The position numbers were made by a program, and so were the translations under genes. A stretch of DNA of 28,575 bases from assembly GCA_038245435.1 (NCBI GenBank), contig JBBRSL010000010.1, positions 1-28,575 on the forward strand, read 5' to 3'. The notes below the pieces were generated by a model that was not told the origin of the DNA, did not search any database, and was given only the letters and a program-made list of their open reading frames with translations. The number at the start of each line of letters is the position of its first letter. Position 1 is the first letter of the stretch. This document shows positions 19,851 to 26,892 of this stretch, piece by piece. The stretch comes from JBBRSL01 sp038245435. GTDB taxonomy: Bacteria > Patescibacteriota > Saccharimonadia > Saccharimonadales > CAIOMD01.

Positions 19851-21053
19851 ATGGTAGAAAAAGCTATTAAAAAAATAATCGAACGTCGTCATTTTTGGCG
19901 AACTGTTGGTTTTGATGAGCTCAGTGAGATTTATACCAGTCAAATGCTGCGTTCATTAGCGGCAAGTCTTGTCGGCATATTTGTACCTGTGTATCTGTAC
20001 AAGATTGGCTACTCACTCATTGCAATTAGCTTTATGTTCTTAATTTGGTTTTTAGCCCGTCCGTTTTGGGCCTACGTTTCGGCACGCATGATTGGTGCCT
20101 GGGGCCCAAAACACTCAATCGCAATATCGGTTATTTTACAGATTGCATATCTAGCACTTATTCTTAGCATCGACACAATGAACTGGCCACTTTGGTTCGT
20201 GGGTATTGTTGGCTCATTTTGCTATGGCCTCTATATGATGGCCTTTCAGGTTGATTTTTCAAAGATAAAACACACTGAACATGGTGGAAAAGAAATTGGT
20301 TTCTTGCAGATGTTTGAGCGCATAGGTGCTGTAGCTGGTCCACTTATTGGGGGGATACTCGCAACAGCCTTTGATCCTCGCTACACAATTGGTTTAGCTA
20401 TCGTTATTCTAATGGGTTCTTTGGTACCGATTTTTATGTCAAAAGAGCCCACAAGAACCAACCAAAAAATTGTCATTCAGGGGTTCCCGTGGCGTCGTCA
20501 CCGGCGCGACTTTATTGTGAGTACGGCATTTATCTTAGAAAACGTCGTGTCGATTACGATTTGGCCCCTATTTTTGGGCGTATTCATTATTACCAGCAAC
20601 GTCTACGCGGTACTCGGTGTGCTTACGGCTGTAAGCACTGCCATAGCCCTCGTGACCATTATGGCCATTGGCAAGCTTATAGATAAGCAGTACGGCAAAA
20701 GGCTCCTAAACATTGGCGCATACACAAATGCAGCTCTTCATTTGCTTAGGCCTTTCGTGGGCAGCCCAATGCAGGCGTTCGGGATAAGTGTCATCAATGA
20801 ACCGGTAACAGCTATGTATCGGATGCCGTTTATGAAGGGAAGATTTGACGCTTCAGATAGCGTTCCGGGTTATCGGATTGTGTATTTTATGCTCGTTGAA
20901 TGGGTTAATGCGGTTGGTAACGTTATTTTTTGGACGTTAGTTATTGCCATGTTAGCTTTGTGGCCCGATAAACTTGCTTTGCAGGCGACCTTTGTCATTG
21001 GAGCAGTATTAAGTATCGTTATAACAAGGCAGCGATTTTCGGCGTTACAATAA
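19851..21053 (+). CDS. Major facilitator superfamily transporter
   Basis: At 400 aa it has about 10-12 transmembrane helices. MFS-like features include the loop 2-3 area RPFWAYVSARMIGAWGPKHS, the second-half helix start GKEIGFLQMFERIGAVAGPLIGGIL (residues about 144-168, the 'G..iGp..GG' pattern), and the loop 8-9 element GKLIDKQYGKRLL. The substrate cannot be inferred; drug or metabolite export is the default for this type. The next gene begins 4 bases after the stop and encodes a two-TM protein, likely on the same transcript. Confidence 0.85.
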   Translation: MVEKAIKKIIERRHFWRTVGFDELSEIYTSQMLRSLAASLVGIFVPVYLYKIGYSLIAISFMFLIWFLARPFWAYVSARMIGAWGPKHSIAISVILQIAYLALILSIDTMNWPLWFVGIVGSFCYGLYMMAFQVDFSKIKHTEHGGKEIGFLQMFERIGAVAGPLIGGILATAFDPRYTIGLAIVILMGSLVPIFMSKEPTRTNQKIVIQGFPWRRHRRDFIVSTAFILENVVSITIWPLFLGVFIITSNVYAVLGVLTAVSTAIALVTIMAIGKLIDKQYGKRLLNIGAYTNAALHLLRPFVGSPMQAFGISVINEPVTAMYRMPFMKGRFDASDSVPGYRIVYFMLVEWVNAVGNVIFWTLVIAMLALWPDKLALQATFVIGAVLSIVITRQRFSALQ

Positions 21054-21057
21054 CTAT

Positions 21058-21669
21058 ATGAGAAAACATAAAGCATACTATCTGTGGCGTAAGCTCAGCG
21101 GCGTATCATTGGCCATAATTGTGGCTATTTTTGTGGTTTCGCTCATGCTCAGTGTCTTTGCACTCCGACAAAACAACCTCACAATGGTGCGCCTGCGAGA
21201 TGCCGTATATGCAGCAGATAAGCAGGGAGCAGATGTTGAAGTCGCTCTTCGCGAATTGAGAATATTTGTCTACGGGCATATGAATACTAATTTACGTGCC
21301 GGTAGTACATCGAGTGAAGCACCGATACAGCTCTCTGAGACCTATAACCGCTTGGTTGTTGCCGAGCAGGCGCGCGTGGCCGCTCTTGGTGGTAATTCAG
21401 TGGTCTATGCGGCTGCTCAGCAAAAGTGCGCCGATAAGTCGGTTGAAAATGAAAAACTACAATGCGTACAACAGTACTTAACTGATAATGGTGGCAATAA
21501 ATTTCAGTTATCATTGCCCTCCAAAGAATTTTATACGTTTGATTTTGTGAGCCCAAGCTGGTCGCCCGATCTGGCTGGCTTTTCAGTAGTTATCGCAGTT
21601 GCTTCAGGCGTATTACTTGTACTAAGACTTATTGCCGGCAGAATACTCAAGAACTATTTTGATGCATAA
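21058..21669 (+). CDS. Two-helix membrane protein with extracytoplasmic domain, unknown
   Basis: The 203-aa protein has a transmembrane helix near each end (about residues 14-36 and 172-193) and a roughly 135-aa extracytoplasmic domain between. That domain is helical (LRDAVYAADKQGADVEVALRELR, then a YNRLVVAEQARVAAL segment). It holds two cysteines (QQKCAD and LQCVQ) spaced for a disulfide, and the motif FYTFDFVSPSWSPDLAG before TM2. The topology recalls sensor or secretion-accessory proteins, but no family is recognised. It follows the MFS gene by 4 bases and ends just before a strong bidirectional terminator. Confidence 0.72.
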   Translation: MRKHKAYYLWRKLSGVSLAIIVAIFVVSLMLSVFALRQNNLTMVRLRDAVYAADKQGADVEVALRELRIFVYGHMNTNLRAGSTSSEAPIQLSETYNRLVVAEQARVAALGGNSVVYAAAQQKCADKSVENEKLQCVQQYLTDNGGNKFQLSLPSKEFYTFDFVSPSWSPDLAGFSVVIAVASGVLLVLRLIAGRILKNYFDA

Positions 21670-21670
21670 A

Positions 21671-21700
21671 AAAACACCTCCTTTTTAGGGGAGGTGTTTT
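21671..21700. terminator. Bidirectional intrinsic terminator
   Basis: A perfect 11-bp stem, AAAACACCTCC (21671-21681) with GGAGGTGTTTT (21690-21700), has an 8-base loop. The A and T tracts let it act on both strands, between convergent genes ending at 21669 and 21721. Confidence 0.88.
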
Positions 21701-21720
21701 CGCTCGAGTAAGTAGTTAAC

Positions 21721-22299
21721 TTATGGAGTCTTTGTTGTTGGAGTCGTTGTGCTAGGTGTAGTACTTGCGTTGCCTGATGTTGAACCAGACTTCTTGTACT
21801 CGGTGATAGCCTTTACAACTTGGCCATCGCTCTTTAGGTTTTCCCAGAACATAACATGCTCAGAGCGGATGTACATAACATCTTCCGGACCATGAATTTC
21901 GCTACCAAGCTTCGCTAACGAAATGTTTTGCGTTGCAGTAGTGTTTTTGTCTGGTTGTACTTGCTGAACACGTACATAGTAGATGTCAGTTAGTTTGTAG
22001 TAGTCCTTGTTCTGGACACTAAGCTTACCAAAGTAGACTTGACCATCGCTGCTGTTCAAGAACACAGCTTGGTACTTATCTTTGTTGATTTGTGATGCAA
22101 TCGAGCCGCCAGTGTTGCCAAAGGCAAGCGCTACAATTACAACTACTAATAGAACTGCGACTAGTCCAGCGATGAGTACTGAAAGTACTTTACCAACGTT
22201 GAACTTTTTCTTCTTGCCACCACTTTGTGGTGCTGGAGCTGTTGCTCCACCTTGACTTTGTACAGGGCGTCCCACCCGGTTCATGAATTCGTTGCTCAT
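21721..22299 (-). CDS. Anchored extracytoplasmic protein of CPR type, unknown
   Basis: The 192-aa protein has a disordered Gly/Gln/Pro-rich head ending in KKKK, one transmembrane helix (about residues 37-61), an extracytoplasmic beta-rich domain, and a Ser/Thr/Pro-rich tail. The domain begins YQAVFLNSSDGQVYFGKLS, followed by YYKLTDIYYVRVQ, LAKLGSEIHGPEDVMYI and VMFWENLKSDGQVV. This pattern matches an uncharacterised family I recall from many CPR genomes. Its role is unknown; abundance in CPR suggests an envelope function. GAGG lies shortly before ATG 22299. It is divergent from the 65-aa gene. Confidence 0.78.
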   Translation of the reverse strand: MSNEFMNRVGRPVQSQGGATAPAPQSGGKKKKFNVGKVLSVLIAGLVAVLLVVVIVALAFGNTGGSIASQINKDKYQAVFLNSSDGQVYFGKLSVQNKDYYKLTDIYYVRVQQVQPDKNTTATQNISLAKLGSEIHGPEDVMYIRSEHVMFWENLKSDGQVVKAITEYKKSGSTSGNASTTPSTTTPTTKTP

Positions 22300-22403
22300 A
22301 ACCCCTCTTTAACCTCTTTATATTGCTAATGGTTGTGCCCAAAGTGTAGCGCATCTTGCCTGTGGACTGCAAGTAATTATCGTAATTTTATAAAAAAAAC
22401 TGA

Positions 22404-22432
22404 TTGACAAGGGTAGAGTCGAGGTTTAAGGT
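22404..22432 (+). promoter_or_regulatory. Strong promoter of the 65-aa protein
   Basis: A consensus TTGACA (22404-22409) lies 17 bases from TAAGGT (22427-22432). This is the only perfect -35 box found at correct spacing in the window. The leader is about 30 bases and ends in AAGGAGGG. Confidence 0.65.
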
Positions 22433-22469
22433 ATGAATATTACTAAGGTAGTACTAAGGAGGGATAACT

Positions 22470-22667
22470 GTGGCATATAATCACACGAACTCAAAAGGTG
22501 TAACATATCATTTGAACTCAAAGGCCGTTGTTTTGCGCGGTGGTAAAGAACAAACAATTTACTACTTCAGCAAAGACGTTCGCCCAGAGGCTTGCGACTT
22601 ACCAGCAGGTATGTCAGTTAACGAAAACCCACGCAACGGTTTCTTGACCGTCAAGCGCGACAAATAA
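22470..22667 (+). CDS. Small conserved CPR protein, 65 aa, unknown
   Basis: The frame starts at GTG 22470 with AAGGAGGG seven bases upstream, the best Shine-Dalgarno in the window, and ends before a strong terminator. The protein has no Cys cluster, signal or transmembrane helix. The sequence includes NSKGVTYHLNSKAVVLRGG, TIYYFSKDVRPEACDLPAG and NENPRNGFLTVKR. It resembles small proteins I recall as conserved hypotheticals across CPR. A perfect -35 box, strong Shine-Dalgarno and own terminator imply high monocistronic expression, as for a ribosome- or nucleoid-associated protein. That role is inference only. Confidence 0.85.
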   Translation: MAYNHTNSKGVTYHLNSKAVVLRGGKEQTIYYFSKDVRPEACDLPAGMSVNENPRNGFLTVKRDK

Positions 22668-22690
22668 GTCTGTAACTAACAGCATAATTG

Positions 22691-22719
22691 GAGCCATCTC
22701 TTCAGAGGTGGCTCTTTTT
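22691..22719 (+). terminator. Intrinsic terminator of the 65-aa gene
   Basis: GAGCCATCTCT pairs with AGAGGTGGCTC (one G-T wobble) across a 2-base gap, followed by T5. Confidence 0.88.
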
Positions 22720-22727
22720 AGTTTACG

Positions 22728-22736
22728 TGCTACCAT
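22728..22736 (+). promoter_or_regulatory. Extended -10 promoter of the ABC exporter operon
   Basis: TGC plus TACCAT (22731-22736) ends 8 bases before ATG 22745, right after the preceding terminator. No Shine-Dalgarno is present, so leaderless expression is predicted. Confidence 0.5.
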
Positions 22737-22744
22737 TAATACTA

Positions 22745-23500
22745 ATGACTGCAATTGTTAAGGTTAAAGACCTCAAAAAAATTTACGATGGTAAAACGGT
22801 CGTAGACGGTATATCGTTCGAGGTGGCAAAAGGTGAGGTGTTTGGCATCTTGGGGCCCAACGGCGCCGGTAAGACAACAACGCTCGAGATGATTGAGGCT
22901 ATCAGACCGATAGATGGCGGTACGGCTCATATAAATGGTATTAACGTTGCCGACCAGCCTCAAAAGGTCCGCTATATCATTGGCGTGCAACCGCAATCAC
23001 CAGCTTTTCAGGATAAAACGAAGCTTAAAGAGATACTGCAGTTATTCGCGGCAGCTTACGGCGAAAAAATTCAGGTGAAAGAACTACTTGAAAGCGTTGA
23101 TTTACTCGATAAGGCCGATGCCTACGTGGAGAATCTTTCTGGCGGACAACGCCAACGCCTCAGCATCGCCGCATCGCTCGTACACAGCCCAAAAGTATTT
23201 TTTATGGATGAACCAACAACTGGGCTTGATCCACAGGCAAGGCGTAATTTATGGGATTTAGTGCAATCTATTCAGAAAAAAGGCGTCACTATCATATTGA
23301 CTACACACTACCTGGAAGAGGCCGAAATGCTTTGTGACCGCGTAGCAATTATGGATGAAGGTAGTATTATCGCGCTTGATACGCCGAAGAATCTTATAAA
23401 ACAGCTTCTTGGCCGTGGTTTTAAAAAAACCCGGCACGTAGAGCAGGCAAGCCTCGAGGATGTATTCATTGATTTAACAGGGAAGCATCTACGGGACTAA
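22745..23500 (+). CDS. ABC transporter ATP-binding protein (DrrA/ABC-2 type)
   Basis: The 251-aa ATPase has Walker A GPNGAGKTTT (residues 37-46), Q-loop VQPQSPAF (81-88), signature LSGGQRQR (131-138), Walker B VFFMDEPTTGLDP (151-163) and the His switch TTHYLEEAEML (186-196). It ends with the SLEDVFIDLTG motif typical of ATPases that drive ABC-2 permeases. A longer frame from 22688 would begin inside the upstream terminator, so ATG 22745 is the start. The permease gene follows after 4 bases. The pair probably exports a drug, lipid or polymer; the substrate is unknown. Confidence 0.95.
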   Translation: MTAIVKVKDLKKIYDGKTVVDGISFEVAKGEVFGILGPNGAGKTTTLEMIEAIRPIDGGTAHINGINVADQPQKVRYIIGVQPQSPAFQDKTKLKEILQLFAAAYGEKIQVKELLESVDLLDKADAYVENLSGGQRQRLSIAASLVHSPKVFFMDEPTTGLDPQARRNLWDLVQSIQKKGVTIILTTHYLEEAEMLCDRVAIMDEGSIIALDTPKNLIKQLLGRGFKKTRHVEQASLEDVFIDLTGKHLRD

Positions 23501-23504
23501 TGGT

Positions 23505-24614
23505 ATGAAAAAATCTTTCTATACCGTTATAACGTTTGCTCGCCTTAACGCGCGGCGCTTTTTCCGTGATCGATTAGCAATATTCTTCACTATCGGCTTT
23601 CCGCTCATTTTTTTGTTTATATTTGGCAGCATATTTAATGGTAACTCGAACGTTTCTTTCAACGTCGCAGTTATCAACGAATCGAATAGTTCAATTGCAA
23701 CGCAGTTCTTAAAGAGTGCTACCGATTCAAAAATACTCAAAGTTAATAGCAGCGTTACCAACCTGAATGATGCCAAAGAAAAAATGAAGCGCAGCGAACT
23801 CGATGCGGCAATCGTCTTGCCATCTGACTTTGGCCAAACAGCACAAGGTGCAGTACACCCAACAGGTACAGCCACGGTCTACTACAATCAAAATAATCAG
23901 CAGGGAGGTCAAACACTCGCCTCAATTTTGCAAGAACAATTTAATGTTATAAATGCTAAATTTGTGCAAGTTGCACTACCGTTTACGGCAGTAGCCAAGT
24001 CGACCCAAGAAACAAGTTTGTCACGTTTTGATTACACGTTTGCCGGCTTGATTGGCTTTTCAATCATTGGCTTGGGTATATTTGGGCCAGCCAGCGTCTT
24101 TCCAGAACTGAAAAAGCAGGGTATTTTGCGCAGATTCCACACCACGCCACTACGGGTCTGGCAATATTTTGTAGCTAATGTGATGTCCCAGGGGCTTATT
24201 GGGCTCATCGCCATTGCAGTGTTGTTTGGCGTGTCGGTCGCGGTCTTTGACCTCACAATGCGCGGTAATTATCTGACGTTCATATTCTTTGTGCTGCTCA
24301 GTATTTTTACTATTTACGGTATTGGCCTGGCGCTTGGTGGCTGGGCTAAAAACGAACGACAGGCAGCGCCACTCAGCAATCTCATCGCCTTCCCTATGAT
24401 ATTTTTATCAGGCACGTTCTTCCCGCGGTATCTCATGCCGGAATGGCTACAAGGTGTCTCAGGTTATCTGCCGCTTACTCCGGTAATTGACGGTATCCGG
24501 CTTATTGTTACCGAAGGTAAGGGACTTGTCGATATTTTGCCTCAGATTGGTCTTTTGTCCATCTGGGCGGTAATTATCTATCTGATAGCATTCCGGGTCT
24601 TCAGGTGGGAATAA
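23505..24614 (+). CDS. ABC-2 type transporter permease
   Basis: The 369-aa protein has a first transmembrane helix (about residues 23-43, IFFTIGFPLIFLFIFGSIF), a large extracytoplasmic region (about 45-170), then five helices (about 175-365). It contains the LIAFPMIFLSGTFFPRYLMPEWLQ and YLPLTPVIDGIRLIV motifs characteristic of the YhgE/DrrB-like ABC-2 permeases. It partners the ATPase encoded 4 bases upstream. Its last gene-end is followed by a separate promoter for the next gene, so the operon is just these two genes. Confidence 0.93.
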   Translation: MKKSFYTVITFARLNARRFFRDRLAIFFTIGFPLIFLFIFGSIFNGNSNVSFNVAVINESNSSIATQFLKSATDSKILKVNSSVTNLNDAKEKMKRSELDAAIVLPSDFGQTAQGAVHPTGTATVYYNQNNQQGGQTLASILQEQFNVINAKFVQVALPFTAVAKSTQETSLSRFDYTFAGLIGFSIIGLGIFGPASVFPELKKQGILRRFHTTPLRVWQYFVANVMSQGLIGLIAIAVLFGVSVAVFDLTMRGNYLTFIFFVLLSIFTIYGIGLALGGWAKNERQAAPLSNLIAFPMIFLSGTFFPRYLMPEWLQGVSGYLPLTPVIDGIRLIVTEGKGLVDILPQIGLLSIWAVIIYLIAFRVFRWE

Positions 24615-24636
24615 GCTAGACTTTTAAGCGTAAGTG

Positions 24637-24645
24637 TGATATAAT
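24637..24645 (+). promoter_or_regulatory. Extended -10 promoter, leaderless
   Basis: TGA plus consensus TATAAT (24640-24645) ends 6 bases before ATG 24652, with no Shine-Dalgarno. Confidence 0.65.
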
Positions 24646-24651
24646 ATAAAG

Positions 24652-25128
24652 ATGAATCAAAAGCCTGAACGCTATGCGGACCCATCATTCGATATTGCGA
24701 TGTATGACACTGACGACAGTGATTTAAGCGTTGAAGCCATGGAGGCAGCCCATGAATCTGTCGAAGAACAGCGGGCAGCTCACTTGGGCGGTAGCGTCCT
24801 AAGTGTTGCCCAGCCCAACAAGGCCATACTACAAAGTTTTAGTGCCTTAGCGCTCCGCCTTTCAATAGAGGGTATTCGTTATAAATCAGAGTTGAAAACT
24901 CTTTCTGGCGCATTAACGATGGCGCTTGCCCGAGGCCAGATAAGTAATGAAGAATACCATATTCTGGAAGATGAGTTTATAGCAAAAAAGACTTCATTTG
25001 AACATGGTAAGACTGCAGTGGTCCTTCAAAAAGAGTGGTCTCCAAGTGATGTACTTGATACGATGCCTGTTATCGATAAACATAATGACCCAAGATGGCG
25101 TCAGTTACCCTCTGGTGATAAAGAATAA
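24652..25128 (+). CDS. Uncharacterised cytoplasmic helical protein
   Basis: The 158-aa protein has an acidic N-terminal third (YDTDDSDLSVEAMEAAHESVEEQ), then a helical core (LQSFSALALRLSIEGIRYKSELKTLSGALTMALA in pieces) and a C-terminal tail with Trp residues (QKEWSPSD, RWRQLPSGD). It has no cysteine, signal peptide or transmembrane helix. No family is recognised. It has its own leaderless-type promoter. The dihydrouridine synthase gene follows after 17 bases, also with a -10-like box, so the two may be expressed separately or together. Confidence 0.75.
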   Translation: MNQKPERYADPSFDIAMYDTDDSDLSVEAMEAAHESVEEQRAAHLGGSVLSVAQPNKAILQSFSALALRLSIEGIRYKSELKTLSGALTMALARGQISNEEYHILEDEFIAKKTSFEHGKTAVVLQKEWSPSDVLDTMPVIDKHNDPRWRQLPSGDKE

Positions 25129-25130
25129 TA

Positions 25131-25136
25131 TATACT
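25131..25136 (+). promoter_or_regulatory. Possible -10 box of the dihydrouridine synthase gene
   Basis: TATACT begins 3 bases after the previous stop and ends 9 bases before ATG 25146. No Shine-Dalgarno intervenes; the leader would be 0-3 bases. Confidence 0.42.
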
Positions 25137-25145
25137 GTTTCTAGT

Positions 25146-26099
25146 ATGAGTTTATTCAAGAGCCTACCAAGGCCTTTTTTTGTGCTTGCACCCATGGACG
25201 ATGTCACCGACATCGTTTTTCGTGAGGTCATTGCAGATTGTCAGGCGCCAGATCTATTTTTTACCGAGTTTGTAAATGTCGATGGTCTGCAAAGCCGTGG
25301 TCGTGAGCGTCTGCTCCATAAAATTGCCAAACGCCCTGAAGAAACGAACCTCATTGCCCAGATTTGGGGTAAAGTGCCAGAAAACTACGAAAAAACAGCC
25401 GCTGAACTGGTAGATCTGGGTTTTGCGGGTATAGATATTAATATGGGTTGCCCAGATAAATCAATTGTAAAGAATGGTTGCTGCTCAGCCCTCATAAATG
25501 ACCGTGATTTGGCCGTTGAAATCATCAAGGCTGTGCAGCGCGGTGTGGCTGGTCGCGTACCGGTGAGCGTTAAGCTACGTACCGGTTTTAGCCAGGTAGA
25601 TTTTAGTTGGCCAGAACTTATCCTGCAGCAAAATATCGATATGCTAACTGTACATGGCCGTACCACAAAAGAGATGAGTAAGGTACCGGCGCGGTGGGAA
25701 GATATCCAAACTATTCGCGAAATACGCGACCGTATAGCGCCCAATACACTAATTGTGGGCAATGGCGATGTTATGACCCGTGAACAGGGCGAAGAGCTAG
25801 CGCAAAAAAACGGGCTCGATGGCATTATGATTGGCCGGGCAATCTTTACAGACCCATATATATTTGAACCAAATTCGCGGTGGGCATCAGTAACTCAAGA
25901 AGAAAAACTACAGTTTTATATTAAGCATGTAGAGCTCTTTATGAGTACCTATCAGGGGAAGATACGTAATTGGGAAAGCCTTAAGCGTATGGCCAAGATT
26001 TATGTACATGGCATGGAGGGCGCCAGTGCATTCCGAGACAAACTTATGCGCAGTAAGTCAGTAGAAGAAATGCTAGAAGTATTGCATAGTTATCAATAA
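25146..26099 (+). CDS. tRNA-dihydrouridine synthase (Dus family)
   Basis: The 317-aa FMN-dependent TIM-barrel enzyme has an N-terminal FVLAPMDDVTDIVFR, DINMGCPDKSIVKNGCCSALI with the likely catalytic C102, VPVSVKLRTGF, LTVHGRTTKEM, IVGNGDVMT and GIMIGRAIFTDPYIF phosphate-binding motifs, then a C-terminal helical RNA-binding domain. It reduces uridines in tRNA D-loops using NADPH. The group is DusB-like by length and motifs. The specific subfamily was not determined. The long antisense frame at 25385-25825 is a shadow. Confidence 0.95.
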   Translation: MSLFKSLPRPFFVLAPMDDVTDIVFREVIADCQAPDLFFTEFVNVDGLQSRGRERLLHKIAKRPEETNLIAQIWGKVPENYEKTAAELVDLGFAGIDINMGCPDKSIVKNGCCSALINDRDLAVEIIKAVQRGVAGRVPVSVKLRTGFSQVDFSWPELILQQNIDMLTVHGRTTKEMSKVPARWEDIQTIREIRDRIAPNTLIVGNGDVMTREQGEELAQKNGLDGIMIGRAIFTDPYIFEPNSRWASVTQEEKLQFYIKHVELFMSTYQGKIRNWESLKRMAKIYVHGMEGASAFRDKLMRSKSVEEMLEVLHSYQ

Positions 26100-26104
26100 T
26101 GTAG

Positions 26105-26110
26105 TATAAT
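26105..26110 (+). promoter_or_regulatory. -10 box of the GC-rich mini-membrane protein
   Basis: A consensus TATAAT begins 5 bases after the Dus stop. The leader is about 37 bases and carries AAGGTGG 7 bases before ATG 26154. Confidence 0.58.
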
Positions 26111-26153
26111 ATTTTATACAGAATAGAACCGACACGTATAAGGTGGTGTAGTT

Positions 26154-26372
26154 ATGGCGTTGATTCTCATTTTTCTGACAACACCTGCACTCGCGCTGGT
26201 TGGGGCTGCTTTTCGCGGTCTCGTTCTCGGCTGGCCGGTGATGATTCTGCTCATGATGCTCCACACTGTGCCTCAGCTCAACTGGGTTCCCGACCTGGGT
26301 TTCTGGGCAAGTGTCGGAGTGGTTGCACTACTCGGCTTGCTCATTCCGACAAGCGACACGAGTGCAGACTGA
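26154..26372 (+). CDS. GC-rich two-helix mini-membrane protein, unknown
   Basis: The 72-aa protein has two transmembrane helices (about residues 2-38, with a kink, and 46-64) and a short polar tail (PTSDTSAD). AAGGTGG precedes the ATG, a consensus -10 box lies upstream, and a strong hairpin follows, so it is a complete monocistronic unit. Its base composition differs from its surroundings: by hand count 123 of 219 bases are G or C (56%), and leucine is mostly CTC/CTG, whereas neighbours favour CTT/TTA/CTA. This suggests recent transfer from a higher-GC donor or unusual codon selection. No family is recognised. Confidence 0.75.
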   Translation: MALILIFLTTPALALVGAAFRGLVLGWPVMILLMMLHTVPQLNWVPDLGFWASVGVVALLGLLIPTSDTSAD

Positions 26373-26379
26373 GCAACAA

Positions 26380-26422
26380 GCCCACCTTTCATACTTCAAA
26401 AGAGTAAGAAAGGTGGGCGTTT
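26380..26422. terminator. Strong hairpin terminator between convergent genes
   Basis: GCCCACCTTTC (26380-26390) pairs perfectly with GAAAGGTGGGC (26408-26418). An inner TACT/AGTA stem extends it, and GTTT follows on the plus strand. It separates the mini-membrane gene from the convergent HxlR gene. Confidence 0.8.
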
Positions 26423-26433
26423 AAATTTAGATA

Positions 26434-26778
26434 CTAGTTACAGCTATCGGAGCTGTGATACTTTGCGCCCCACTCAGCCATGCTGAATAGTACGTTTTCA
26501 AGTTCGGTGCCTTTTTCGCTCAGGCTGTAGTTGTAGCGTGGTGGGTGCTGACAATAGAGCGTTTTATCGATAATCTGCTCGGTCATAAGCATTTCTAGTC
26601 GCTGGCTCAGGGTGCGCGGGCTAATGCCGACTAAATTCGATTCTAGTTCGCCAAAAGTGTGCGGGGCAGAGGCCAAATCGCGAATAATAAGGGCCGTCCA
26701 TTTATCGCCAATAATCTTTAAAGCACTGGTTATGCAACCAGGTTTTTGTTCGATTTCTTGGGGTGCTACTACATTCAT
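26434..26778 (-). CDS. HxlR-family transcriptional regulator
   Basis: The 114-aa winged-helix protein has classic HxlR motifs: GCITSALKIIGDKWTALIIRDLASAPHTFGELESNL in pieces, GISPRTLSQRLEMLMTEQII (recognition helix), and YNYSLSEKGTELENVLFSMAEWG (wing and dimer helix). A single N-terminal Cys in PGC is the position used for thiol/electrophile sensing in YodB- or HypR-type members. ATG 26778 is preferred over the longer frame at 26796 because TGG-TATAAT ends 6 bases upstream. It is divergent from an NADPH-dependent FMN reductase, the usual target of quinone/diamide-sensing HxlR proteins. Confidence 0.94.
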   Translation of the reverse strand: MNVVAPQEIEQKPGCITSALKIIGDKWTALIIRDLASAPHTFGELESNLVGISPRTLSQRLEMLMTEQIIDKTLYCQHPPRYNYSLSEKGTELENVLFSMAEWGAKYHSSDSCN

Positions 26779-26784
26779 ATGTAA

Positions 26785-26793
26785 ATTATACCA
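26785..26793 (-). promoter_or_regulatory. Extended -10 promoter of the HxlR gene
   Basis: TGG plus consensus TATAAT on the minus strand ends 6 bases before ATG 26778. No Shine-Dalgarno is present. A leaderless mRNA is predicted, and the longer start at 26796 is excluded because it lies upstream of this box. Confidence 0.66.
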
Positions 26794-26812
26794 CAAAAGG
26801 CTTTACAATATA

Positions 26813-26849
26813 TAGTTAGTCGCTATACTAAGTGTAGTAAGTCACTATA
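26813..26849. promoter_or_regulatory. Direct-repeat operator in the HxlR/FMN-reductase intergenic region
   Basis: TAGTTAGTCGCTATA (26813-26827) and TAGTAAGTCACTATA (26835-26849) are 15-base direct repeats differing at two positions. They are spaced 22 bases, about two helical turns. Placement between the divergent genes fits an HxlR operator. Confidence 0.58.
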
Positions 26850-26892
26850 TAAAATAAAGTGATTGTAAAAATTATAACGAGGAGAAACATAT

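Noticed and set aside
22688..22744. N-terminal extension of the ABC ATPase from 22688
   Set aside because: It would be encoded by the preceding intrinsic terminator and promoter; the family sequence starts at ATG 22745.
25385..25825. 146-codon minus-strand frame
   Set aside because: It is antisense to the core of the dihydrouridine synthase, with Ser/Arg-rich shadow composition.
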